Source: Mesorhizobium sp. B2-8-5 (lineage in GTDB: Bacteria; Pseudomonadota; Alphaproteobacteria; Rhizobiales; Rhizobiaceae). From it: DNA of 64,000 nt. The notes beneath the pieces are model-generated. The model saw nothing but the letters and a program-made list of their open reading frames with translations. It had not been told where the DNA came from and made no database searches. Shown piece after piece: positions 17,135 to 26,310 of this stretch (its first letter is position 1; each line of letters begins with the position of its first letter). The translations under genes were made by a program, and so were the position numbers. The stretch covers positions 5,985,501 to 6,049,500 of the forward strand of contig NZ_CP083951.1 of assembly GCF_006440675.2 (NCBI RefSeq). Reading direction: 5' to 3'.

Positions 17135-18376
17135 ATGCACAGACGTACACTGCTGGCCCTGGCGCTGTTCACCGGGCTGACCGCGCCTTCGATGGCGCTC
17201 GCCGCCGACGACACGATCAAGATCGGCCTGCTCGCCACTTTCGAGGGGCCGTTCACGGTGCTCGGCGAGGACGGCGAACGCGGCGCCATGACGGCGGTCG
17301 CCGAGACCAACGGCACCGTCGCCGGCAAGAAGATCGAGATCGTCAAGGGCTCGTCCGACGCCTCGCCCGACAGCGCCGTGCGCGCCGCGCGCAAGCTTGT
17401 CGAGCAGGACGGCGTGAAGGTGCTGGTCGGCCCGCTTTCGGGCGATGAAGGCCTCGCCGTCAAGGACTATGCCAAGACCAAGCCGGACGTGACGTTCATC
17501 AACGGCACCTCGGCAGCGCAGGACACGACGCTGCGCAATCCGGCCGAGAACTTCTTCCGCTTTTCCACCGACGGGGCGCAGTGGATGGCCGGCCTCGGCA
17601 CCTATGCCTTCAACGACAAGGGCTACAAGAAGGTCGCCACCGTCGCCGAGGATTACTCCTTCCCCTACACGCAGGTGTTCGGCTTCATGGCCGAGTTCTG
17701 CAAGGCCGGCGGGCACGTGCCGTCGAAATCCTGGGTGCCGATCGGCAACAAGGACTTCTCCTCCGTCATCGCGGCGATCCCCGAGGATGTCGATGCCATC
17801 TATGTGGCGCTCGGCGGCGCCGACGCCGTCAACTTCCTGACCCAATACCAGCAGGCCGGGGGCTCGGCTCCGCTCATCGGCGGCTCGATCACCGTCGACC
17901 AGACCGTGCTGACTTCGAAAGGCAAGCTGAAGGATGTGCTGAAAGGCACGCCGTCTGCCGGACCGACCGCCGACACCAATGACGCGCCGGCCTGGAAGAC
18001 GTTTGTCGACGCCTACGAGAAGCAGCCGGGAGCCTTCCCCTCGCCGTCGCTCTTCGCCCATGGCTACTATGTGAACATGAAGGCGACGCTGCTGGCGCTC
18101 GACCAGGTTGGCGGCGACGTCTCCGACGGCGGCAAGAAGTTGCGCGAGGCCTTGTCGAAGCTTTCCTTCGACACGCCGACCGGCAAAGTGTCGCTCGACA
18201 AGAACCGCAACGCGGTCGCCGACATCTTCCTGACCGAGGTTACCGAAGGCTCGGACGGCACTCTTCTCAACAAGCTGGTCAAGGTCGTGCCGCAGGTCAA
18301 CCAGACGCTGGGCATCCCCGAGGACGAGTTCATGAAGCTCGGGGCGGTCAACCGCGACAATCCGAGCTGCCCGTAA
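17135..18376 (+). CDS. Periplasmic branched-chain amino acid-type ABC substrate-binding protein
   Basis: 413 residues with a Sec signal peptide (MHRRTLLALALFTG..SMALAA, cleavage near residue 24). The mature part is a type I periplasmic-binding fold: DTIKIGLLATFEGPFTVLGEDGERGA and KVLVGPLSGDEGLAVKDYA are typical of LivJ/amide-binding proteins. GGGAGGAACC precedes the ATG. It sits between permease and ATPase genes in the operon and sets substrate specificity, which is not predictable from sequence alone. Confidence 0.93.
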   Translation: MHRRTLLALALFTGLTAPSMALAADDTIKIGLLATFEGPFTVLGEDGERGAMTAVAETNGTVAGKKIEIVKGSSDASPDSAVRAARKLVEQDGVKVLVGPLSGDEGLAVKDYAKTKPDVTFINGTSAAQDTTLRNPAENFFRFSTDGAQWMAGLGTYAFNDKGYKKVATVAEDYSFPYTQVFGFMAEFCKAGGHVPSKSWVPIGNKDFSSVIAAIPEDVDAIYVALGGADAVNFLTQYQQAGGSAPLIGGSITVDQTVLTSKGKLKDVLKGTPSAGPTADTNDAPAWKTFVDAYEKQPGAFPSPSLFAHGYYVNMKATLLALDQVGGDVSDGGKKLREALSKLSFDTPTGKVSLDKNRNAVADIFLTEVTEGSDGTLLNKLVKVVPQVNQTLGIPEDEFMKLGAVNRDNPSCP

Positions 18377-18400
18377 CGGCACGAGCCAAGAGCATCGTCA

Positions 18401-19186
18401 GTGACCGAAAACCTGGCCGCGAACCGTCTGCAGAGCACCAGTGCCTACGCGCTGGAGCTCGATGGCGTGGCGCGGCATTTCGGAGCGCTGGTGGCGCTCT
18501 CGGGCATCGATATGAGGATCGCGGCCGGCGAGCGGCGCGCGGTCCTCGGCTCCAACGGCGCCGGCAAGACCACCCTGTTCAACGCCGTGACCGGCGACTT
18601 CCTGCCGACTGCCGGACGCATCCGCTTCTTCGGCGAGGACATCACCGACCTGCCGCCGCACGAGCGTATCCGCCGCGGCCTGCGCCGCACCTATCAGATC
18701 TCGCAGCTGTTCAAGGGGCTGTCGGTCCTCGATTCCATCTTTCTCGCCTGCCGAGGCGTCTCGCGCCAGCGGTTTTCGCTGCTGAGGCCCACCGCCGCCG
18801 ACGTCAACATGGTGCAGGCGCGATCGATCCTCGAGGCGGTTCATCTCGAAGCCCATCGCGACGCACTGGTGGCGACGCTGAGCCACGGTCAGCAACGCCA
18901 ATTGGAAATCGCGCTGGCGCTCGCCGGCGCGCCGCGCTTCATCCTGTTCGACGAACCGGCGGCGGGTCTTTCGCCGACCGAGCGGCGCGACCTCGTCGCC
19001 ATCCTCAACGCGCTGCCGAAGCATATCGGTTTCATCATCATCGAGCATGATCTCGACGTCGCCCTGCGCGTGGCGGACTACGTGTCGATGATGCACAATG
19101 GGCACCTGTTCAAGGAAGGCACGCCGCAGGAAATCGAGGCCGATCCGGAGGTCCAACAGATCTATCTCGGAGGCAAGCATGGCTGA
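18401..19186 (+). CDS. ABC transporter ATP-binding protein (LivG family)
   Basis: 261 residues. Walker A GSNGAGKTT, signature LSHGQQRQLEIALAL and Walker B FILFDEPAAGLSP are intact, followed by the switch His in IIIEHDLDV. The LivG-type insertion after the Q-loop (RTYQISQLFKGLSVLDSIFLA) supports the family. Starts at GTG 18401. It overlaps the following LivF fusion gene by eight bases. Confidence 0.93.
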   Translation: MTENLAANRLQSTSAYALELDGVARHFGALVALSGIDMRIAAGERRAVLGSNGAGKTTLFNAVTGDFLPTAGRIRFFGEDITDLPPHERIRRGLRRTYQISQLFKGLSVLDSIFLACRGVSRQRFSLLRPTAADVNMVQARSILEAVHLEAHRDALVATLSHGQQRQLEIALALAGAPRFILFDEPAAGLSPTERRDLVAILNALPKHIGFIIIEHDLDVALRVADYVSMMHNGHLFKEGTPQEIEADPEVQQIYLGGKHG

Positions 19187-21398
19187 ACGCCCCGCCGGCA
19201 AAAGCCCCAGGGCGGTGCTGAAGATAGAAGACCTGCAGGTCTTCTACGGCGAGAGCCATGCCTTGCAGGGGATTTCGCTGACGCTGGAGAGCGGCGTGCT
19301 TTCCGTGGTCGGCCGCAACGGCATGGGCAAGTCGACGCTGTGCAATACCATCGTCGGACTGAAGCGCGCGCGCTCCGGCTCGATCCGCTTCGACGGCCGC
19401 GAGACCACCGCGCTCGAACCGCACGAGATCCACCGCCTCGGCGTCGGCTATGTGCCGCAGGGGCGGCGCGTCTGGCCAAGCCTGACGGTCGACGAGCATC
19501 TGCGCCTTGCCGGCGGCAATCGGCGTGACGCGAGTTGGACGGTCGAGCGTGTCTACCAGACCTTTCCGCGCCTGGCGGAGCGCCGGCACAATGGCGGATC
19601 GCAGCTGTCGGGGGGCGAGCAGCAGATGCTCGCCATCTCGCGCGCGCTCCTCAGCGACCCGAAGCTTCTGGTGATGGATGAGCCGACCGAGGGGCTGGCG
19701 CCGATCATCGTCGACCAGGTCGAAAAGATGCTGGTCGGCCTTGCCGCCGAAGGCGAGATGGCGGTGCTCGTGATCGAGCAGAACATCGGCGTCGCCACCG
19801 CTGTCTCCAGCCAGGTCGCGATCATGGTCAATGGCCGGATCAACCGGCTGATGGACGCGGCCGCGCTCGCCGTCGACCGCGACCTGCAGCAGCGGCTGCT
19901 CGGCGTCGGACGCCACGCCGAGGAAGCGCCTGTCACGCCGACGGAAGCGGCACAGGCAAAGGAGCAACTGGCGGCCGTCTATCGCGTCGACCGCGCGTCC
20001 GCCGGATCGCTCGAGCCGGCGGGGGGCGACGGCGTCTATCGGCCCGTCACCCAATTGCCCAACCGCTGGAACGTGCCGGTCACCGAACTGAGGCAGGCGG
20101 CCGTCGACAAGACGGCGCCCCAGGACGACCCGAGGAAGGTCTTCGCCATCCCCTTTGCCGAGCGCATCGGCAAAACCGTGCTGGTCGTTGGCACGTTCGA
20201 CACCAAGGGCAAGGAACTGCGCTTCGTCGCCGACCGGCTGAAGTCGCTCGGACTGCCTGTGCGCACCGTCGACCTGTCGACGTCGGGAAAGCCGTCGAGC
20301 GCGGACGTGCCCGCCATGCAGGTGGCCGGCATGCACCCGCGCGGATCCTCGGCCGTCTTCACCGACGATCGCGGCGGCTCGGTCGGCGCCATGGCGGAGG
20401 CTTTCGCGCGCTGGATCGAGCGGGAACCGCGCATCGGCGGCGTCATCTCGGCGGGCGGCTCCGGCGGCACGACGCTGGCGACGTCCGGCATGCGGGTTCT
20501 GCCTGTCGGCATTCCCAAGCTGATGGTCTCGACGGTGGCGGCAGGCGATGTCGCCAAATATGTCGGCGGCGCCGACATCATGATGTTCCATTCGGTCGCC
20601 GATGTTCAGGGGCTGAACTCGATCACCGAGCAGGTGCTGTCCAACGCCGCCCACGCCATGGCCGGCATGGTCGCGCAACTGCCCAATGCCGAGGCGTGGG
20701 ACGCCAGGCGCAAGCTGGCGCGCCCTGCCCTCGGCATCACCATGTTCGGTGTCACCACGCCGGCGGTGCAGGCGGTGACGAAACGGCTCGAAGCCGACTA
20801 TGACTGCCTCGTCTTCCACGCCACCGGCATCGGCGGGCGCGCCATGGAGAATCTCGCCGACTCCCGGCTGCTGTCGGCCTTCCTCGATCTCACCACGACC
20901 GAAGTGGCCGACATGATCGTCGGCGGCGTCTTCCCGGCGACCGAGGATCGTTTCGGAGCGGCGATCCGCACAAGGCTGCCCTATGTCGGCTCGGCCGGCG
21001 CGCTCGACATGGTCAATTTCGGGCCGCGCGAGACCGTGCCGGAAAAGTTCCGCGGCCGCAAATTCGTCATTCACAATCCAAATGTCACGCTGATGCGCAC
21101 AACCCGCGACGAGAACCGGGCCTTCGGCGAATGGATCGGCGGGCGGCTCAATGCCATGGACGGACCGGTGCGCTTCCTGCTGCCCGAGGGCGGCGTGTCG
21201 CTGCTCGATGCGCCTGGCCAGCCCTTTCACGATCCGGAAGCCGACAACGCTCTGTTCGAAGCGATCGAAAAGACCGTTCGCCGGACGCCCCAGCGCCATG
21301 TCGAGCGGGTGCGCGCCAACATCAACGACATGCCCTTTGTCGATGCGGTGATCAGCGCTTTCCACGCGATCGGCCCAAAACTGCAGAGGCGGGCATGA
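19179..21398 (+). CDS. Fusion of LivF-type ABC ATPase with a Tm-1-like (UPF0261) domain
   Basis: 739 residues in one uninterrupted frame. Residues 1-240 are a complete LivF ATPase: Walker A GRNGMGKST at 45-53, signature LSGGEQ at 143-147, Walker B LLVMDEPTEGLAP at about 163-175. A polar linker (about 241-328) leads to a complete Tm-1-like domain from about 330 (KTVLVVGTFDTKGKELRF, ISAGGSGGTT, MMFHSVADVQGLN, FVDAVISAFHAIG at the end). Tm-1-like proteins bind ATP and usually stand alone beside a TIM-barrel partner, which is absent here. The domain may couple transport to metabolism of the substrate; this is inference. Confidence 0.9.
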   Translation: MAERPAGKSPRAVLKIEDLQVFYGESHALQGISLTLESGVLSVVGRNGMGKSTLCNTIVGLKRARSGSIRFDGRETTALEPHEIHRLGVGYVPQGRRVWPSLTVDEHLRLAGGNRRDASWTVERVYQTFPRLAERRHNGGSQLSGGEQQMLAISRALLSDPKLLVMDEPTEGLAPIIVDQVEKMLVGLAAEGEMAVLVIEQNIGVATAVSSQVAIMVNGRINRLMDAAALAVDRDLQQRLLGVGRHAEEAPVTPTEAAQAKEQLAAVYRVDRASAGSLEPAGGDGVYRPVTQLPNRWNVPVTELRQAAVDKTAPQDDPRKVFAIPFAERIGKTVLVVGTFDTKGKELRFVADRLKSLGLPVRTVDLSTSGKPSSADVPAMQVAGMHPRGSSAVFTDDRGGSVGAMAEAFARWIEREPRIGGVISAGGSGGTTLATSGMRVLPVGIPKLMVSTVAAGDVAKYVGGADIMMFHSVADVQGLNSITEQVLSNAAHAMAGMVAQLPNAEAWDARRKLARPALGITMFGVTTPAVQAVTKRLEADYDCLVFHATGIGGRAMENLADSRLLSAFLDLTTTEVADMIVGGVFPATEDRFGAAIRTRLPYVGSAGALDMVNFGPRETVPEKFRGRKFVIHNPNVTLMRTTRDENRAFGEWIGGRLNAMDGPVRFLLPEGGVSLLDAPGQPFHDPEADNALFEAIEKTVRRTPQRHVERVRANINDMPFVDAVISAFHAIGPKLQRRA

Positions 21399-21487
21399 AC
21401 AGTTGGACTTTACCGGACGGCGGACGGATCTTCGAAATTGGTGCCGGGCGCCTGGCACTGACCGGATTGTGTAGGGGAGAATAGATC

Positions 21488-23674
21488 ATGGACGCGCAGA
21501 GCTTTGGCGCTTTCCTGTTGTGGCTGATCGTTGCCGCGGTCGTCGTGGTGATCGCCGTCTACATCTTGCGATGGCTCTATCGCCGCTCGACCAAGGAAAC
21601 GGCGTTCGTGCGCACCGGCTTCCTGGGCGAGAAGGTGGTGGTCAATGGCGGCGCCTTCGTCATTCCGGTGCTGCACGAGATCACCCCGGTCAACATGGGG
21701 GTGCTGCGCATCGAGGTTCGCCGCGAGGACGCGCTGGCGCTGATCACCAGGAACCGCATGCGCGTCGACCTCATCGCAGAGTTCTTCGTCCGCGTCGGCG
21801 CGAGCCGCGAATTTGTTGCCGCGGCCGCGCAGACGCTCGGCCGCCGCACGCTGCAGCCCGAGAGCCTGCGCGAACTGCTGGAGGGCAAGTTCGCCGGCGC
21901 CATGCGCACCGTCGCCGCGCAGATGACGCTGGAAGAGATGCATGAGCTGCGCGGCGACTACGCCGACAAGGTCCGCGCGCTTGCTTCGGATTCGCTGACC
22001 GCCAACGGGCTGGAACTGGAAAGCGTCGCCATCGTCGACCTCGACCAGACCAGCCTCGAATATTTCGATCCGTCCAACGCCTTCGATGCCGAAGGCCTGA
22101 CGCAGCTGACGGAGTCCATCGAGACCAGGCGCCGCATGCGCAACGAGATCGAGCAGCGCACTTTGGTCGACATCCGCAACCAGAACCTCGACACCCAGCG
22201 CAAGGTGCTGGAGATCGAGCGCGACACCGAATATGCGCGCCTTGAACAGGAGCGCGAAGTCGAGATCCGCCGCGCGGCGCAGCGCTCCGAGCTCGCCAGG
22301 GAACGCGCCGTACGCGACCAGGAAGCCGAACAGGCGCAACTTTCCGCGCGCGAGGCGGTGGAGAAATCGCGTCTTGCCCAGGAGCGCAGCATCACCGAGG
22401 AACGCATCCGTAGCGAGGAAGACACGCAGCGCCGCGAGATCGCGCGCCGCCGCGCGCTCGACGAGGCCGAGATGAAGATGCGCGAATTGACCGAGCGCGA
22501 GCAGATCGCTCTCGGACTTGCGCTGGAGAAGGCGCGCATCGAGCGCGAAGGCGCGCAGAGCGGGCTCGAGATCGAACGCAAGAAGGCGCTCGAAATAGCC
22601 GAGCTCGAACGCCAGATCGCGCTAGCGGAAAAGGCGCTCGAAGTAACCAGGGCGGAGGCGGAGAAGCGCCGCGCCGAGATCGTCGAGAACCAGGCAACCG
22701 AGACCGCGCGGATCGAGCAGGAACGTGCCGTCGACGAGGTGCGGATCGCCAGGGAACGCCATCTCGAAGCCTTGCAGATCGCCAAGCGCCAGGCCTTCGA
22801 GGAAGCCGAGATCTCGGCTGGAGAAGAGGTCGAGCGAGCCCGCATCACCACCGAGCGCGGCATCGAGGAGGCGCGTCTCATCAAGGAGCGCGATCTTCGT
22901 CAGCTCAGCGTCGACCGCGACCAGAAGATCGAGATCGCTGAGATCCAGAAGGCTATCGACATCGCCAAGAAGACGCAGGAACGCTCCTCGGCGATCGCCG
23001 CGTCGGAAGCCGTTCGCGCCAAAGCCATCCAGGCCGAGGAACAAGCCCTGACCGCCCGCGAGCGCGAGATCGCCGAGCGCCGCAAGCTGACCGACCTGAT
23101 CGCCGCCCAACGCGAGGCGGAGCGCGAGGCCCTTCGCGTGACGGCCGCCGCCGACGCCGAGATGAAGGCCGCAAAGAGCCTGGCGGAGGCACAGAAGATC
23201 GCGGCCGTCGCCGCCGCGGAAGCGGAAAAGATCCACGCCCTTGCCGCCGCCCAGCGCTACGAGGTCGACGCGACCGGCCATCGGCAGATCAACGAAGCGG
23301 AGAACCTTCTCTCCAGCGAGGCGCGCGCCGGGCGCCTGCGCGGCAAATTGCTGGATCACATGGAAGGCATCATCCGCGAGAGCGTCAAGCCGATGGAGAA
23401 GATCGACGGCATCAAGATCCTGCATGTCGACGGTATCAACAGCGGATCTGGCGGCAACCGCAACGTCACCGACGAGGTGATCGATTCGGCGCTGCGCTAC
23501 CGGGTGCAGGCGCCGATGATCGACAATCTGATGAAGGAGATCGGCATCGAGGGCGGCTCGCTCGGACGGATGACCGACGTGCTGCGCGATGCCAAGGACA
23601 TTTCGAACCTCGCCCGCGATAAGAAGGGCAAGGGCAAGGCCGCCAAGGACGATGATGACGACCGCGACCATTGA
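21488..23674 (+). CDS. Flotillin-like SPFH-domain protein
   Basis: 728 residues. One N-terminal membrane helix (residues about 8-28, AFLLWLIVAAVVVVIAVYIL) precedes an SPFH domain (KVVVNGGAFVIPVLHEITPVNMGVLRIEVRRED; MRVDLIAEFFVRVG) and a very long E/R/A-rich coiled coil from about 215 to 620. The C-terminus is a flotillin assembly region ending in a basic/acidic tail. Flotillins oligomerise at the inner face of the membrane and organise microdomains. It follows the importer genes by about 90 bases and shares their strand. Confidence 0.92.
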   Translation: MDAQSFGAFLLWLIVAAVVVVIAVYILRWLYRRSTKETAFVRTGFLGEKVVVNGGAFVIPVLHEITPVNMGVLRIEVRREDALALITRNRMRVDLIAEFFVRVGASREFVAAAAQTLGRRTLQPESLRELLEGKFAGAMRTVAAQMTLEEMHELRGDYADKVRALASDSLTANGLELESVAIVDLDQTSLEYFDPSNAFDAEGLTQLTESIETRRRMRNEIEQRTLVDIRNQNLDTQRKVLEIERDTEYARLEQEREVEIRRAAQRSELARERAVRDQEAEQAQLSAREAVEKSRLAQERSITEERIRSEEDTQRREIARRRALDEAEMKMRELTEREQIALGLALEKARIEREGAQSGLEIERKKALEIAELERQIALAEKALEVTRAEAEKRRAEIVENQATETARIEQERAVDEVRIARERHLEALQIAKRQAFEEAEISAGEEVERARITTERGIEEARLIKERDLRQLSVDRDQKIEIAEIQKAIDIAKKTQERSSAIAASEAVRAKAIQAEEQALTAREREIAERRKLTDLIAAQREAEREALRVTAAADAEMKAAKSLAEAQKIAAVAAAEAEKIHALAAAQRYEVDATGHRQINEAENLLSSEARAGRLRGKLLDHMEGIIRESVKPMEKIDGIKILHVDGINSGSGGNRNVTDEVIDSALRYRVQAPMIDNLMKEIGIEGGSLGRMTDVLRDAKDISNLARDKKGKGKAAKDDDDDRDH

Positions 23675-23705
23675 GGTGACGGCGGTGTTTTCTTGCCAAG
23701 TGGTT

Positions 23706-23847
23706 CCCCCACTCCGTCGCTGCTTCGCAGCGCCACCTCTCCCCCCTCCGGAGGGAGAGGAAAGGAGCCAGTTGGAATCGCCTCGCGCCTTTCCTCTCCC
23801 CCGTCGATCGGGGGAGAGGTGTCGAGCGAAGCTCGACGGAGTGGGGG
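23706..23847. repeat. 142-bp nested palindromic element
   Basis: CCCCCACTCCGTCG (23706-23719) and CGACGGAGTGGGGG (23834-23847) are perfect outer arms. The next 15-base arms (23731-23745 and 23810-23824) pair with one mismatch. Two further hairpins lie inside (23736-23760 and 23793-23819). It resembles REP/MITE-like palindromes with no coding capacity. Confidence 0.8.
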
Positions 23848-23911
23848 TCGATCTGGCGCGGCGCGAGACAATAAATGCTCGGACCGCCATGCCCACAGCC
23901 GGCTCTCAAGC

Positions 23912-24349
23912 ATGACCAAGGTCTATGTCTCCTCGGTCATCCCGGCCCCGGCCGCGGACGTCTGGAAGGTCGTGCGCGACTTCAACGGCTTGCCCGACTG
24001 GGCGCCTTTCGTGGCCGAGAGCCGCATCGAGCAGAATGCGCATGCCGACCGGATCGGCTGCATCCGCAGTTTCACGCTCAAGGACGGCGGACGGATCCGC
24101 GAACGACTGCTGGCGCTGTCGGACTACGACCTCTCCTGCAGTTACGCGATCCTGGAGAGCCCGATGCAGGTGGAGAACTATGTCGCCACCTTGTCGCTGA
24201 CGCCGATAACCGACGGCAATTTGACGTTGGCCGAATGGCAGGCCGAGTTCGATTGCACCCCCGAGCGCGAGGCAGCGCTGACGCAGCAGATAGGCAGCGG
24301 CGTGTTCCAAGCCGCGCTCACCGCGCTGAAGCAGCGCTTCGGACGCTGA
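23912..24349 (+). CDS. SRPBCC-family (START-like) protein
   Basis: 145 residues. The N-terminal strand-helix VSSVIPAPAADVWKVVRDFNGLPDWAPFV is the polyketide cyclase/dehydrase-like SRPBCC signature, with a cavity-forming body and a long C-terminal helix (AALTQQIGSGVFQAALTALKQRF). Such proteins bind hydrophobic ligands; a catalytic role is unproven. Its sequence resembles the first domain of the next protein closely (e.g. WxxxRDFNG, RERLLALSD versus REQLLALSD), so the two arose by duplication. Confidence 0.85.
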   Translation: MTKVYVSSVIPAPAADVWKVVRDFNGLPDWAPFVAESRIEQNAHADRIGCIRSFTLKDGGRIRERLLALSDYDLSCSYAILESPMQVENYVATLSLTPITDGNLTLAEWQAEFDCTPEREAALTQQIGSGVFQAALTALKQRFGR

Positions 24350-24359
24350 CCCGCCGCGA

Positions 24360-25895
24360 ATGGTCCAGGTCCGCCAGAGCACGATCATCGATGCCCCGAT
24401 CGAGGAGGTCTGGGCCATCCTGCGCGATTTCAACGGCCACGACCGCTGGCACCCGGCCATCGCGTCGAGCGAGATCGATGGCGGCGAGCCGGCCGACGCG
24501 GTCGGCGCCGTGCGCCATTTCCGTCTGGCCGGCGGCGGCGAACTGCGCGAGCAGCTTCTGGCGCTGTCCGACAAGGAGCGCCGGCTGAGCTACTGCCTGC
24601 TCGAGGCGCCGCTGCCGTTGATGGGCTATGTCGCGTCGATACGGCTGAAGCCGGTGACCGACGGCAACGCCACCTTCTGGGAATGGCGCTCCGAATTCCA
24701 CCCGCCAGCGCATCGCCGCGACGAACTGGTGAAGCTGGTCGCCGAAGATATCTATCGTGCCGGCTTTGCCGCGATCCGCAATCTCCTCGGACGCCGCGAT
24801 GCCGCCATGCCGGCCGAGGCAAGGCCGTCGCCGGCAATCATGCCGTCGAGGCCGACAGGCGTGGCACCCCGTTCGATCCCCGCGCCGTCGATCCTAGCAC
24901 CGCCCCGGGACACACGAGAAACAACGCGCGCGATCCTTGTCGAGCGCTATGGCGGACCGGACGTGCTGGAGCTGAAGGAAATCGCATTGCCGCCGCCGGC
25001 GCCCAGCGAGGTGCGGATCCGCCACATGGCGATCGGCGTCAACTTCATCGACGTCTATTGCCGCACCGGCTTCTTCGATCTGCTGCGGCCGCCGGGCGTT
25101 CCCGGCATGGAAGCGGCAGGTGTCATCGAGGCTGTCGGCGCGGCAATATCCGGCCTGTCGGTCGGCGATCGGGTGGCCTATGCCTGCCCGCCGGTCGGCG
25201 CCTATGCAGAGCGCCGCAACATGACGGCCGACCTGTTGGTGCGGCTGTCGGACGACATTTCTGACGAGGTCGCCGCCGCGAGCCTGCTCAAGGGCGTGGC
25301 AGCCAGTTTTCTCCTGCACGACGTCCATGCCGTTCGGCCAGGCGAGGTCGTGCTCATCCACGCCGCCGCCGGTGGCATCGGCCAGTTGCTGGTGCAATGG
25401 GCACGCCATCTCGGCGCAACCGTGATCGCAACCGTGTCGAGCGATGACAAGGCGCGCATCGTCGAGCGTCTCGGCGCGCACCATGTCATCGTCTATTCCC
25501 GGGAGGATTTCAGCGAGGCGGTGATGCGGCTGACCGCCGGCGCAGGCGCCAACGTCATTTACGATGCCGTCGGTGTCGATACTTTCGCCGGCTCGCTCGC
25601 GGCCCTTGCCACACGCGGTCATCTCGTCAGCTTCGGCCAGGCATCGGGGCCGGTCGGCACCTGGGACATCGACCGCCTGGCCTCGAAGTCGATCACCGTT
25701 TCGCGGCCCAACTATGCTCATTACACCGACACGCCCGAGAAGCTCGCGCCGCATGTCGACCGCTTCTTTACGGCATTTCGCCAGCGCGCCGTCAGGATCG
25801 GGCAGCCTGCGTCCTACGATCTGGCCAAAGCCGCGGACGCCCATCGAGACTTGGAAACCCGCAAGACCAGCGGGGCGCTCGTTCTGTTGCCGTAG
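24360..25895 (+). CDS. SRPBCC domain fused to a quinone oxidoreductase/MDR enzyme
   Basis: 511 residues. Residues 1-145 form an SRPBCC domain (STIIDAPIEEVWAILRDFNGHDRWHP). A proline-rich linker (about 150-190) joins it to a medium-chain dehydrogenase of the zeta-crystallin type (ILVERYGGPDVLELKEI; INFIDVYCRTGFF-like segment; HAAAGGIGQLLVQWARHLGA as the NADPH site). No zinc-ligand cysteines are seen, as expected for quinone oxidoreductases. The fusion suggests a ligand delivered from the SRPBCC pocket to the reductase. Starts 10 bases after its SRPBCC paralogue and probably ends the operon. Confidence 0.9.
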   Translation: MVQVRQSTIIDAPIEEVWAILRDFNGHDRWHPAIASSEIDGGEPADAVGAVRHFRLAGGGELREQLLALSDKERRLSYCLLEAPLPLMGYVASIRLKPVTDGNATFWEWRSEFHPPAHRRDELVKLVAEDIYRAGFAAIRNLLGRRDAAMPAEARPSPAIMPSRPTGVAPRSIPAPSILAPPRDTRETTRAILVERYGGPDVLELKEIALPPPAPSEVRIRHMAIGVNFIDVYCRTGFFDLLRPPGVPGMEAAGVIEAVGAAISGLSVGDRVAYACPPVGAYAERRNMTADLLVRLSDDISDEVAAASLLKGVAASFLLHDVHAVRPGEVVLIHAAAGGIGQLLVQWARHLGATVIATVSSDDKARIVERLGAHHVIVYSREDFSEAVMRLTAGAGANVIYDAVGVDTFAGSLAALATRGHLVSFGQASGPVGTWDIDRLASKSITVSRPNYAHYTDTPEKLAPHVDRFFTAFRQRAVRIGQPASYDLAKAADAHRDLETRKTSGALVLLP

Positions 25896-25987
25896 CCACC
25901 CACGGCCGGTCGGAGCGATGGGAAGCTGTTGACGCCGGTGCGCATCGGGTTTTCCGACTTCCATTTTTCGAGCGGGTTCTGCGATTT

Positions 25988-26310
25988 CTATTCGGCGGCA
26001 TAAGCGCCGAGCGTGGTGAAATGCACGCCCGCGCAGGCTTTCATGCGCTGGATCGGCCGGTCGAGCATCATGATGCGATGGCCGCGGCCGATGAATTCGG
26101 GATGCATGGGGAGCGTGTAGATGCCGCCCTTGCAGTTCTCGAGCGCATATTGGAAGTCATCCCACCCGATTTCCTCAATGTCGCGCGGATTCGAATAGCC
26201 CTGGTTCCAGCCGGCAACGACCTCGAAGGCCGGATAATCGTCCAGCCCCCAGGTGACGGGAAGCTCGACGATATCGGTCGCCGGGCCGAATTTGTAGGGC
26301 TCGTCAATGC
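25988..26310 (-). pseudogene. 3' remnant of a polysaccharide deacetylase-family gene
   Basis: The frame encodes DEPYKFGPATDIVELPVTWGLDDYPAFE, then GGIYTLPMHPEFIGRGHRIMMLDRPIQ and a C-terminal VHFTTLGAYAAE, the normal C-terminal third of PuuE/allantoinase-like polysaccharide deacetylases. The catalytic N-terminal two thirds, with the metal-binding Asp-His motifs, are missing: the frame runs directly into the end of the lactonase-like gene. There is no sensible start codon. I interpret this as a deletion remnant. Confidence 0.75.

Noticed and set aside
15977..21458. Two long minus-strand frames (about 800 and 780 codons) opposite the Liv-type importer genes
   Set aside because: Shadows of strongly recognised plus-strand genes; composition is typical of antisense translation.
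21395..21484. 29-codon frame between the LivF fusion and flotillin genes, overlapping the upstream stop as ATGA
   Set aside because: Too short, no family, and no ribosome site beyond the overlap; left out although coupling is possible.
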